This document shows, one piece after another, positions 52,672 through 60,922 of a stretch of 64,000 nt of DNA. Position 1 is the stretch's first letter, and every line of letters starts with the position of its first letter. The position numbers were made by a program, and so were the translations under genes. Source of the stretch: JACDAN01 sp963834825 (GTDB taxonomy: Bacteria > Actinomycetota > Thermoleophilia > Gaiellales > Gaiellaceae); the NCBI GenBank assembly GCA_963834825.1, contig CAWICZ010000015.1:186001-250000 (forward strand), written 5' to 3'. Below the pieces are notes generated by a model. That model had not been told where the DNA came from. It saw only the letters and a list, made by a program, of their open reading frames with translations, and made no database searches.

Positions 52672-54192
52672 ATGCCCTTCGACGTGATGGAAGTGCTGCG
52701 CCAAATCCAGGACGTGGCGTTCGTCTGGCTGCCGATCATGATGTTCGCGCTGATCATCTACCTGCTCTGGCGCACTCTCTCGTTGATGCCGCGGGTGAAG
52801 ACGACGCAGGTGAAGCCGAGCTCGCGGACCTCTGTGACCTGGGACGAGGTTGCGGGCCTCGACGAAGCCAAGGCGGAGATGCGCGAGGTCGTCGACTTCC
52901 TCCGCAATCCCAAGCAGTTCGAGCGCCTCGGTGCTCGGGTGCCGAGGGGACTCCTGCTCTACGGGCCTCCGGGCACAGGGAAGACGCTGCTGGCGAAGGC
53001 GGTGGCGCGCGAGTCCGGCGCGAGCTTCTACTCGCAGAGCGCGTCGGCATTCGTCGAGATGTTCGCCGGGCTCGGTGCTGCGCGAATCCGCAAGCTCTTC
53101 GAGCAGGCCCGCAATGATGCGCCGGCGATCATCTTCATCGACGAGCTCGACGCCGTCGGGACGAAGCGCATGGGCGGTGGCCTCCACCGCGAGCACGACC
53201 AGACTCTCAACCAGCTCCTCGTGGAGCTCGACGGCTTCGACAGCGGGGCGGGACAGGTGATCGTCATGGGCGCCTCCAACCGGCTTCAGGATCTCGACCC
53301 CGCGCTCCTGCGGCCCGGCCGCTTCGACCGCCAGATCCTCGTCTCGCCGCCCGATCTCGCCGGGCGCGAGGAGATCCTGGGAGTGCACACGCGCGGAAAG
53401 CCGCTCGCCCCCGACGTCGACCTCCACGTCGTCGCCCGTCAGACCGCCGGCCTCACCGGCGCCGACCTCGCAAACGTGGCGAACGAGGCTGCGATCTTCG
53501 CGGGCCGCGAGAGCCGTCAGAACATCTCGCAGGCGAACTTCGAGGCCGCGATGGAGCGTGTCGTCGCCGGGCTCCAGCAGAGGCGCGTCGTGACCGAGAA
53601 GGAGAAACGGATCCTCGCCTACCACGAGGCCGGGCACGCGGTCATGGCCTACCTGTTGGGGGATCCGGTCCAGAAGGCGACGATCGTCGCGCGTGGAGAC
53701 GCGCTCGGCTACACCTTCCACCTGCCCGACGAGGATCGATATCTCCACACCCGCGAGGAGCTGATCGACTGGATGAAGATCGCGCTCGCCGGGCGTGCCG
53801 CCGAACGGGTCGTCTTCGGCCGCGTCACGAACGGCGCCGCCAACGATCTCGAGAAGGTCACGTCTCTCGCCCGGGCGATGGTGTTCGAGTACGGCATGTC
53901 CGAGGAGGTCGTCTCCCGGACGATGCGGGCGGACAACTACGCCCTCTCGGAGGAGACCAAGCGTCTGCGAGACAAGGAGCAGGCGCTCCTCACCGACGGC
54001 GCGTACGAGGAGGCGATCCGGCTGCTCGAAAAGCATCGTTCGGCGCTGGACCGTGTCGCCGGTGCGCTCCTCGACCGGGAGACGCTGAACCGGGACGACC
54101 TCGAGACCCTGCTCGCCGATCTCGAGCCGGAGTCCCGCTCCAGCGATCAGGTGGGCACGATCCGTGCCCTTCCGCAGCCTGACCAAGCCTGA
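52672..54192 (+). CDS. ftsH: FtsH-type AAA+ zinc metalloprotease, single-anchor form
   Basis: 506 residues. One membrane helix (about 16-35) leads straight to the linker and AAA domain: TSVTWDEVAGLDEAKAEMRE, Walker A GPPGTGKT at 98-105, IIFIDELDAVG, and second region of homology DPALLRPGRFDRQ. The protease has HEAGH at 318-322 and a third ligand Asp392 (GAANDLEKVT). The usual two-helix hairpin with an extracytoplasmic domain is absent, so it is about 100 residues shorter than E. coli FtsH. Confidence 0.9.
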   Translation: MPFDVMEVLRQIQDVAFVWLPIMMFALIIYLLWRTLSLMPRVKTTQVKPSSRTSVTWDEVAGLDEAKAEMREVVDFLRNPKQFERLGARVPRGLLLYGPPGTGKTLLAKAVARESGASFYSQSASAFVEMFAGLGAARIRKLFEQARNDAPAIIFIDELDAVGTKRMGGGLHREHDQTLNQLLVELDGFDSGAGQVIVMGASNRLQDLDPALLRPGRFDRQILVSPPDLAGREEILGVHTRGKPLAPDVDLHVVARQTAGLTGADLANVANEAAIFAGRESRQNISQANFEAAMERVVAGLQQRRVVTEKEKRILAYHEAGHAVMAYLLGDPVQKATIVARGDALGYTFHLPDEDRYLHTREELIDWMKIALAGRAAERVVFGRVTNGAANDLEKVTSLARAMVFEYGMSEEVVSRTMRADNYALSEETKRLRDKEQALLTDGAYEEAIRLLEKHRSALDRVAGALLDRETLNRDDLETLLADLEPESRSSDQVGTIRALPQPDQA

Positions 54193-54206
54193 CTAGCATC
54201 CGGGGC

Positions 54207-54608
54207 GTGAACGCCCTGCGGATTCACCACGTCGGGATGGCGGTCGACGACCTCGACGAGGCCGTCGAGACGTATGAGCAACTGTTCGGCGCGAGCGTCG
54301 AACGCCGCGCGACGGTCGAGGACCAGGGCGTGGAGGCCGCGTCACTGCGGCTCGGCGAGGGGCGCGTCGAGCTGATGGAATCGCTCGGTGCGGACACTCC
54401 GGTCGGAAGGTTTCTCGCCAAGCGAGGGCCCGGCATGCACCATGTCGCCTATGAGGTCGGTGACCTTCCCGCTGCTCTCCGCCATCTCTCCGACCGCGGC
54501 GCGGAGCTGATCGACGAGGCCCCGCGGCCCGGGCTCTTCGGCATGCAGGTTGCCTTCGTCCACCCGGACGCCGCCCACGGCGTACTCTCCGAGTTGGTCG
54601 CCGAATGA
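54207..54608 (+). CDS. mce: methylmalonyl-CoA epimerase
   Basis: 133 residues, glyoxalase/VOC fold with paired motifs. IHHVGMAVDDLDEAVETYEQLFG and GPGMHHVAYEVGDLPAAL carry the metal His residues, and VELMES and LSELV(AE) supply the acids. Interconverts methylmalonyl-CoA epimers in propionate metabolism. The mutase genes are not in the window. Confidence 0.9.
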   Translation: MNALRIHHVGMAVDDLDEAVETYEQLFGASVERRATVEDQGVEAASLRLGEGRVELMESLGADTPVGRFLAKRGPGMHHVAYEVGDLPAALRHLSDRGAELIDEAPRPGLFGMQVAFVHPDAAHGVLSELVAE

Positions 54609-54841
54609 GCACCAACGAACACGACACCCGCATCGAGATCGGTTTCGAGGGGAGCCAGATCATGAGCGCGCTCGTCACCGCCGAGGCTGCGGACGAGCTC
54701 GAGACTGCTCTCTCCAACGGCACGAGCGGAACGCTCGCACTCGACGCCGAGGACGGCCGCTACACGGTCGCCCTGGGCCGCGTCGTCTACCTCAAGCGCT
54801 TCGCGCGCGAGGGGCGTCTCGGCTTCGGCGCAACTAGTTAG
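54605..54841 (+). CDS. DUF3107 family protein
   Basis: 78 residues. RIEIGFEGSQIMSALVT, LALDAEDGRYTVALGRVVYL and the end RLGFGA fit DUF3107, small actinobacterial proteins of unknown role. ATG overlaps the epimerase stop. Confidence 0.82.
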   Translation: MSTNEHDTRIEIGFEGSQIMSALVTAEAADELETALSNGTSGTLALDAEDGRYTVALGRVVYLKRFAREGRLGFGATS

Positions 54842-54871
54842 TTTCGGTAGCCGTCCGGGCATCCCAAGGAC

Positions 54872-55456
54872 GTGGGCATGAACGGCGTGAATGCCGCTGC
54901 CGTGGCGCCGCGACCGGCGGAAACCGACCGGATGCGGGAGCTGGTCGAACGCGCGCAGCGCGGCGATCGCTCGGCGCTCGAGGAGCTCTACCTCCTGCAC
55001 TTCGACCGGATCTACAGCTACCTGCACATGAGCGTCGGCAGCCGTCACGACGCCGAGGACCTGACGACCCAGACGTTCGTCAAGATGCTCGAGGCGATCG
55101 GACGCTTCCGCTGGCGGTCGGTGCCTTTCTCCGCGTGGCTCTTCCGGATCGCCCACAACCTGGCGATGGACCACTTCCGTGCGAGCCGGCGCTGCCAGCC
55201 GGAGGAGGAGATCGCCGAGAGCCTCCAGGGCGAGGAGAGCTCCGCCGAGGACGAGGCTCTCGCCTCGCTCGGGCAGGCGAGCATGCTCGAGCTGATCGAG
55301 CGCCTCTCGCCCGACCAGCGTCAGGTGTTGACGCTGAAGTTCGTCTTCCGGTTCTCGAACGGCGAGGTGGCATCGATCCTCGACAAGAGCGAAGGGGCGG
55401 TGAAGTCACTCCAGCACCGCGCGCTCGCGTCGCTCCAGAAGCACGTCACGCGCTAA
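54872..55456 (+). CDS. ECF-type RNA polymerase sigma factor
   Basis: About 192-194 residues (GTG 54872 or ATG 54878). Region 2: LEELYLLHFDRIYSYLHMSV, DAEDLTTQTFVKMLEAI, PFSAWLFRIAHNLAMDHFR. Region 4: LSPDQRQVLTLKFVFRFSNGEVASILDKSEGAVKSL. No anti-sigma gene is adjacent, which is unusual for this class. Confidence 0.92.
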   Translation: MGMNGVNAAAVAPRPAETDRMRELVERAQRGDRSALEELYLLHFDRIYSYLHMSVGSRHDAEDLTTQTFVKMLEAIGRFRWRSVPFSAWLFRIAHNLAMDHFRASRRCQPEEEIAESLQGEESSAEDEALASLGQASMLELIERLSPDQRQVLTLKFVFRFSNGEVASILDKSEGAVKSLQHRALASLQKHVTR

Positions 55457-55474
55457 AGAGCTACCTCTGTCTTG

Positions 55475-55502
55475 ATGGGGACAGGATGAATCCTGTCCCC
55501 AT
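55475..55502. repeat. 12-bp perfect palindromic hairpin, REP-like
   Basis: ATGGGGACAGGA and TCCTGTCCCCAT flank a TGAA loop, between the sigma factor and the next gene. GGGGACAGG/CCTGTCCCC palindromes recur as REP-like elements in many bacterial genomes. Only this copy was noticed in the window. It could also act as a terminator, although no T-run follows. Confidence 0.6.
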
Positions 55503-55513
55503 AAGCTGACGAA

Positions 55514-56443
55514 ATGTCCCTCGAAGTCGGACTCGTCGGCCTACCGGGCTCCGGCAAGACGACGCTCTTCAACGCGCTCACGCGTGGTCACGTCCAGCTC
55601 GGCGAGCACGGAAAGCCGCACGTCGGAATGGCGCCGGTCGCCGACGACCGGGTGGCGCAGGTCGCAGCCGTGATCGGCTCGCCCAAGGCGACCGTCGCGT
55701 CGATTCGCCTCGTCGACCCGGCCGGGACGGGCGCCGCCCAGCTGGGCGCTCTGCGACCGGCTGACGCGCTGCTCGCGGTGCTCGACGCCTTCTCGACCGA
55801 CAGGAGCCCCGAAGCAGCGATCGCCGAGCTCGAGCTCGAGCTGGTCGTCGCCGACCGCGATCACGTCGAGCGTCGCCTCGAGAAGGTCCGTCGCGACGCG
55901 AAGTCCGGAGCTCCGGAGCAGAAGGCCGAGGTGGCGCAGCTCGAAGAGGCACTGGCGCACCTCGAGGCCGGCAAGCTGCTGCGCGACTTCGCTCCCCCAC
56001 TTCCGGCCGAGCTCGAGCCTCTGACGACGAAGCCGTTGATCCCGGTCGTCAACGGCGCGAGTGGAATCGACGCCGCCTACGAGGCCGAGCTCGCGGAGCT
56101 TCCGGAAGAGGATGCCGCCGCCTTTCGCGACGGCGGGCCCTCGGCGCTCGAGGAGGTGACGCACGATCTGCGCGGGGCGCTCGACCTCCTCACGTTCTTC
56201 ACGGCGAACGAGAACGAGGCCCGGGCATGGATGCTCAGGCGGGGCCGGACCGTGCTGGAGGCGGCCGGGCAGGTGCACAGCGACATGGCGCGCGGCTTCA
56301 TCCGCTGCGAGGTCGTCAACTGGCGCGATCTCGTCGAGGCCGGATCGCGGGCGGAGACGGCCCGGCGGGGGCTGCAGCGACTCGAGGGGCGAGGCTACGT
56401 CGTCGAAGATGGCGACGTCCTCAACGTTCGCTTTAACGTCTAA
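55514..56443 (+). CDS. divergent YchF-like P-loop GTPase
   Basis: 309 residues, short for YchF (about 360). G1 is GLVGLPGSGKTTLFNALT. The DxxG loop is degenerate (RLVDPAGTGAAQLG), and the specificity motif reads PVVNGASG in place of NxxE/NKxD. A helical insertion (about 100-155) is followed by a TGS-like end (LTFFTANENEARAWMLRRG, DMARGFIRCEVVNWRDLVEAG). Nucleotide preference and activity are uncertain. Confidence 0.8.
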   Translation: MSLEVGLVGLPGSGKTTLFNALTRGHVQLGEHGKPHVGMAPVADDRVAQVAAVIGSPKATVASIRLVDPAGTGAAQLGALRPADALLAVLDAFSTDRSPEAAIAELELELVVADRDHVERRLEKVRRDAKSGAPEQKAEVAQLEEALAHLEAGKLLRDFAPPLPAELEPLTTKPLIPVVNGASGIDAAYEAELAELPEEDAAAFRDGGPSALEEVTHDLRGALDLLTFFTANENEARAWMLRRGRTVLEAAGQVHSDMARGFIRCEVVNWRDLVEAGSRAETARRGLQRLEGRGYVVEDGDVLNVRFNV

Positions 56444-56451
56444 CCACTTAA

Positions 56452-56481
56452 TTGAACGTCAATGAATGCTGAACTTATATT
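56452..56481 (+). promoter_or_regulatory. sigma-70-type promoter of the MoxR-vWA operon
   Basis: TTGAAC at 56452-56457, an 18-base spacer, then TATATT at 56476-56481, in a notably AT-rich stretch. The start codon is at 56491, so the transcript has little or no leader. Confidence 0.6.
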
Positions 56482-56490
56482 GAGCGCGCG

Positions 56491-57540
56491 ATGAGCAGCG
56501 CCGGGCCGAAGGCCGAACGCAAGGACGAGCGTCTCGAGCGCGCCGTCGAGACTGCCGGTCGGCTGCTCGCCAACATCGAGCACGCGGTCCGCGGGAAGCG
56601 CGAGGAGATCAAGCTCGTGCTCGCCGCGCTCGCCTGCAAGGGACACGTGCTCTTCGAGGACGTTCCGGGAACGGCGAAGACCGTGCTGGCCCGGGCGATC
56701 GCCCAGTCGATCGAAGGGGCCGAGCCGTCGCGGATCCAGTGCACGCCCGACCTCCAGCCGACCGACGTCACGGGCCTGTCGGTCTGGAACCAGCAGCGAC
56801 GCGACTTCGAATTCAGGCCCGGGCCGATCTTCGCGAACGTCGTCCTCGTGGACGAGATCAACCGCGCGATGCCGAAGACGCAGTCCGCGCTGCTCGAGGC
56901 GATGGCTGAGCGGCAGGTGACCGGGGACGGCGTCACGCGAGAGCTCTCCGAGCCGTTCATCGTCCTCGCAACGCAGAACCCGATCGAGCTCGAGGGCACG
57001 TTTCCGCTGCCGGAGGCGCAGCTCGACCGCTTCTTCGTGCGAACCGCGCTCGGGTACCCAGCCGCCGACGATGAAGTCCAGATCGTCCGCGACCAGCGGC
57101 ACGGCCATCCGCTCGGCGACCTGAAGACTGTCGTGCGGGTCGAGGAAGTCGAGGCCCTCCAGGACGCGGCCGAAGAGGTGTACGTCGACGAGCTGCTCCA
57201 ACGGTGGGTGATCGACCTCGTCCGCGCCACGAGAGACCTCGACATCGTCGCGATCGGCGCCTCCGTCCGTGGAAGTCTCGCCCTCGAGCGTGCCGCCCGG
57301 GCGTGGGCGCTGCTCAGCGACCGGGACTTCGTCGTCCCGGAGGACATCGAGTTGCTGCTGCTGCCGGTGCTCGGCCACCGAATCCTCTTCACGCCGTCGT
57401 TCCTCGTCGAGGTGCGGAAGGTCGGACGGACGCAGGCGCTGGAGGATTTCCGCGCGCGCTGCCTCGCGGCTGCGCCGAGGCCGCAGGCCTCGCTCGGCGG
57501 CGACGGCGAGGTGGTCGAGATCCGTGAGCGGCCCGACTGA
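56491..57540 (+). CDS. MoxR-family AAA+ ATPase
   Basis: 349 residues. Walker A FEDVPGTAKTVLARAIAQS, Walker B NVVLVDEINRAMPKTQSALLEAM, and sensor 1 VLATQNPIELEGTFPLPEAQLDRF. MoxR ATPases act as chaperones for vWA-domain partners encoded nearby, as here. First gene of a six-gene overlapping operon. Confidence 0.94.
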   Translation: MSSAGPKAERKDERLERAVETAGRLLANIEHAVRGKREEIKLVLAALACKGHVLFEDVPGTAKTVLARAIAQSIEGAEPSRIQCTPDLQPTDVTGLSVWNQQRRDFEFRPGPIFANVVLVDEINRAMPKTQSALLEAMAERQVTGDGVTRELSEPFIVLATQNPIELEGTFPLPEAQLDRFFVRTALGYPAADDEVQIVRDQRHGHPLGDLKTVVRVEEVEALQDAAEEVYVDELLQRWVIDLVRATRDLDIVAIGASVRGSLALERAARAWALLSDRDFVVPEDIELLLLPVLGHRILFTPSFLVEVRKVGRTQALEDFRARCLAAAPRPQASLGGDGEVVEIRERPD

Positions 57541-58462
57541 GCTCACCTTCCCGCTCGTCCCACGCCGCAGGCTGATCGGACTCGCCTTCGGAAGCGTGCA
57601 CAGCGCGCGCCGGGGAACCGGCTCCGACGTCGCCAGCTCGCGCCCGTATCAGCCCGGCGACGACGTCGATGCAATCGACTGGGCCGCGTCGGCCAAGCTC
57701 TCGGCGGCCCGGGGCACGGACGAGTTCATCGTCCGCGAGCGGTACGCGGAGGAGGCGCCGCGGGTCGTTCTCCTCTGCGACCGGCGGCCGGCGATGGAGC
57801 TCTTTCCGCCCGGCCTCCCGTGGCTCTCGAAGCCGACCGCAATGCTCGAGGCCGGCTCGATGATCGCCGACAGCACCGCCAAGGCCCGCGGCCTGATCGG
57901 GTATCTGGACTACGCGATGGGCAACGGCGACCGCCCGCCGTTCTGGCGCCCGCCGCACGGACAGACCGATTTCTGGCGCGTGAAGGAGTCACGTCTGCCG
58001 CACGCGGTCTACCGCGCTCCGGAGGACAACCTCGACCGGGCCTTCGCGTTTCTCGCGCCCCTGCGCCGCTCGCTGCCGGCAGGGACGTTCGTCTTCGTGC
58101 TCTCGGACTTCCTGAACCGGCCGACTCCGGAATCGTGGTCGACGATCCTCGAGCTGCCCTGGGAAGTCGTTCCGATCATGATTCAGGACCCGATCTGGGA
58201 GCAGAGCTTCCCCGACGTCTCCTCGGTGGTCGTGCCGCTTGCCGAGCCGGGAAGCGGACGGCTACGGCTCGTCCGCCTCAGCAGGCGTGAGGCCCGTGAC
58301 CGCCGAGCCGCGAACGAGGAGCGCACCCGCGAGACGATCGCCGAGCTCGAGGCGCTCGGCCTCGACCCGATCGTGATCACGAACACCGACCGTAACGAGA
58401 TCTTCACGCGGTTCCTCGAGTGGGTCGAGCTCCGCCAGGTGTGGACGAGGGAGCGGTGGTGA
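57524..58462 (+). CDS. DUF58 domain protein
   Basis: 312 residues from GTG 57524, overlapping moxR by 17 bases. The DUF58 block is GSDVASSRPYQPGDDVDAIDWAASAKL, followed by VVLLCDRRPAMELF (vWA-like) and FVFVLSDFLN. Usual partner of MoxR in envelope-stress or co-factor-insertion operons. Exact role unknown. Confidence 0.9.
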   Translation: MSGPTELTFPLVPRRRLIGLAFGSVHSARRGTGSDVASSRPYQPGDDVDAIDWAASAKLSAARGTDEFIVRERYAEEAPRVVLLCDRRPAMELFPPGLPWLSKPTAMLEAGSMIADSTAKARGLIGYLDYAMGNGDRPPFWRPPHGQTDFWRVKESRLPHAVYRAPEDNLDRAFAFLAPLRRSLPAGTFVFVLSDFLNRPTPESWSTILELPWEVVPIMIQDPIWEQSFPDVSSVVVPLAEPGSGRLRLVRLSRREARDRRAANEERTRETIAELEALGLDPIVITNTDRNEIFTRFLEWVELRQVWTRERW

Positions 58463-59370
58463 CGCGAACGCAGGTCTACGCGGCCCTCGCCGCGGCCGCG
58501 CTGCTGGTCGCGGCGCTCGCGGGGCTCCTGGCCTGGCGCGCGTGGGACTCCCCGCCCGGACCGGTTCTCGAGGGCGAGCCGATCGCCGGGACAGCGCTTC
58601 TCGAGCCCGAGCAGCATCTCTTCGGCGACCCGGTCCGCGCCCGCCTCGAGCTCGTCGTCGACCGCAACCGGGTCGACCCTGACTCCGTGGAGGTCGGCGC
58701 GAACTTCCAGCCGTACCGCGAGCTTCGTCCCCTCGAGCACACCCGAACCGACTCCGGCCCGATCACGAGGCTCCGCTACGACTACCTGATCGCTTGTCTG
58801 GCCGCGGCGTGCCTCCCGAGTGGCGCCGGGCGAGTGGAGCTCGGCGGGGTCGCCGTCGAGTACACCCCGCGCGGGGATGTCGTGCCGCAGACGGCGAGCG
58901 TGGAATGGCAACCGCTACGCGCAGCGGGGCGCATCGATCCCAATCGCCTCGAGCAGGCCGCGCTGCGCGCGGAGCTGCGTGATCTCCCGCCGCCCTCGTA
59001 CCGGATCTCGCCGAAAGCGGTGCAGCTCGTCGCGATGCTGCTCGCGGTTCTCTTCGCCGCCGCCGCGGCGATCCTCGCTCTCCGCTTCCTGCCGCTCGAC
59101 CGCATCGCGGCCTGGATGGGAGCGCGTCGGGCGGACCGTCGGACGCCGCTCGAGCGCGCGCTCGCGCAGGTCCGCGACTCTGTGGCCCGCGGCCGGCCGG
59201 CGGAGGGTCGGCGCGCTCTGGAGCGGCTCGCGCATGAGCTACGGACGACCGAGAATCCCGAGCTGGCGAGCGACGCGAGCAGGCTCGCGTGGTCAGAAGG
59301 CGCTCCCGGAGAGTCGCGCGTCACGCCGCTTTCGCACGACGTCGAGCGCGTGATCGGAGAGGAGTCGTGA
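58459..59370 (+). CDS. membrane protein of the MoxR-vWA operon (BatD-like position)
   Basis: 303 residues: N-terminal anchor (about 5-28), an extracytoplasmic beta-rich domain, a second helix (about 190-215), then a cytosolic charged tail (RTPLERALAQVRDSVARGR). Architecture and place between DUF58 and vWA genes resemble BatD-type proteins, but no sequence motif was recognised. GTG 58459 overlaps the DUF58 stop. Confidence 0.7.
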   Translation: MTRTQVYAALAAAALLVAALAGLLAWRAWDSPPGPVLEGEPIAGTALLEPEQHLFGDPVRARLELVVDRNRVDPDSVEVGANFQPYRELRPLEHTRTDSGPITRLRYDYLIACLAAACLPSGAGRVELGGVAVEYTPRGDVVPQTASVEWQPLRAAGRIDPNRLEQAALRAELRDLPPPSYRISPKAVQLVAMLLAVLFAAAAAILALRFLPLDRIAAWMGARRADRRTPLERALAQVRDSVARGRPAEGRRALERLAHELRTTENPELASDASRLAWSEGAPGESRVTPLSHDVERVIGEES

Positions 59371-60284
59371 GCCGTCCCGGTCGCCAGGCGATCCCGCTTG
59401 CCGATCTGCGGGCGTTGATCGACCCGGCCCGGCGGACGGCCGCCGTTCGCTGGCTGCTTGCCACCGGTCTGGTGATCACCGTAGCCGCGGCTGCGTTCCT
59501 CGCCCAGCGGCCGGCTTCGAGCGAGATCACGCTGGCGCAGGGGGGACGCAGCGGCGTGGTTGCGCTCGACATGTCGGCGAGCATCGGCTCGGCGAGGCGG
59601 CGCATCACGGAGCCCTTCGAGTACCTGGCCGACACCGGGCAGGAGTTCGGGCTCGTGCTCTTCTCCGGGACGGCCTACGAAGCGGCCCCGCCCGGAACGA
59701 GCGGCGCCGAGCTGCGTGGAATCGTGAACGCACTGGCGCCGTTCAAGGACGTATGCGTCGTCGCGTCTGACCGCCCGAGCCCGTGCCCTGCGCACACGCG
59801 ACGGGTTCTCTCTGACTCGCCGGAGGGGGAGCGAGTCGAGCAGGCGCGGTCGAGGACGCCGTGGACGGAGAGCTTCCGTGGCGGCACGACGATCTCGGCC
59901 GGGCTCGTGCTCGCGCGCCAGGCGCTCGAGCGGCACGAGATGAAGGATCGCGGCGTGCTCCTGATCAGCGACCTCGACGACTCCGGTCTGGACCTTCCGG
60001 CGCTGACGCGCGAGCTGATGACCTACCGCCGAGAGAAGATCCCGATCCACATCGTCGCCCTCGGTCCGTTCGACGACGACCGGTTCTTCTTCGAACGACT
60101 GGTCGGTGCCGACGCGTTCGTGGATCGCGCCGATCTCGCTCCCGGGCAGCTCGCCGACGAGCGGCAACGGGCGGAGCGCGCAGGCGTTCCGGAGGGTTTG
60201 GCGGCCCTCGCCCTCGTCTTGCTGATGCTGCTCGCGCTCAACGAGCACTTCTGCGGGCGGCTGGCCTGGAAGGCGGAGCGATGA
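59367..60284 (+). CDS. vWA-domain membrane protein
   Basis: 305 residues. One helix at about 28-45, a vWA domain with MIDAS DxSxS at Asp68-Ser72 (VVALDMSASIG), FGLVLFSGTAYEA and LLISDLDDSG, and a C-terminal helix (GLAALALVLLMLLALNE). MIDAS metal binding fits BatA/BatB-like partners of MoxR. GTG start overlaps the upstream stop. Confidence 0.87.
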   Translation: MSRPGRQAIPLADLRALIDPARRTAAVRWLLATGLVITVAAAAFLAQRPASSEITLAQGGRSGVVALDMSASIGSARRRITEPFEYLADTGQEFGLVLFSGTAYEAAPPGTSGAELRGIVNALAPFKDVCVVASDRPSPCPAHTRRVLSDSPEGERVEQARSRTPWTESFRGGTTISAGLVLARQALERHEMKDRGVLLISDLDDSGLDLPALTRELMTYRREKIPIHIVALGPFDDDRFFFERLVGADAFVDRADLAPGQLADERQRAERAGVPEGLAALALVLLMLLALNEHFCGRLAWKAER

Positions 60285-60922
60285 AGCGCCACTGGCCGAT
60301 CATCCGCAAGGTCGCCCCGATCGTCGTGCTCGCCGCGCTGGCGGGGATCGCGGCCCTGGTCGCGCGGGACGCCGCTGCGATTCGCCACGGAATGCAGCGC
60401 GGCGATCTGGCCTTCGAGGCCCTGCCCGCAGCGGAGCGGCTCTGGCGCTTCGACACAACGGTTCCGTACGCCGAGCAGCTCCTCGGAGTCGAGGACGATC
60501 TGACCTACCGTCGCGCTCTGAGGACGTTCGCCGTCGACGACCGGCGCGCGCAGAACCCGTACGACTTCTCCCGCCCGGCCTTCCGCGCCGAGGCCCAGGC
60601 CACGCTCTCCGACGCGGAGAAATCCGACCTGACGCCGGCGCAGCGGGCCAAGCTCGCGACGCTCACGGGGGTGCTCTCGTTCGACGAGGCGGTCTCGGAC
60701 CCGGTCAACGGCCCGAACCTCATTCGCCAGAGCCTCGCCCACTTCCAGCGCGCGGTGCGAACCGACCCGACGTCGAGCGAGGCCAAGTACGACCTCGAGT
60801 TCTTGCTCCGCGTGCTCGCTCCGGGCGCCGAACGCCTGCGGATCCGCCAGAACATCCCCTCCTATTCCGCCGGCCGGAACGCTCCGGGCGCCGGCCCGGT
60901 TCGCGTCGGCGAGGGCTATTAG
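60281..60922 (+). CDS. anchored helical-repeat protein of the MoxR-vWA operon
   Basis: 213 residues: N-terminal helix (about 10-28), then mostly helical sequence with a TPR-like stretch (LIRQSLAHFQRAVRTDPTSSEAKYDLEFLLRV), as in BatE/BatC-type proteins. Flanked by two vWA genes with ATGA-type and one-base overlaps. No known motif proves a family. Confidence 0.7.
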   Translation: MKRHWPIIRKVAPIVVLAALAGIAALVARDAAAIRHGMQRGDLAFEALPAAERLWRFDTTVPYAEQLLGVEDDLTYRRALRTFAVDDRRAQNPYDFSRPAFRAEAQATLSDAEKSDLTPAQRAKLATLTGVLSFDEAVSDPVNGPNLIRQSLAHFQRAVRTDPTSSEAKYDLEFLLRVLAPGAERLRIRQNIPSYSAGRNAPGAGPVRVGEGY

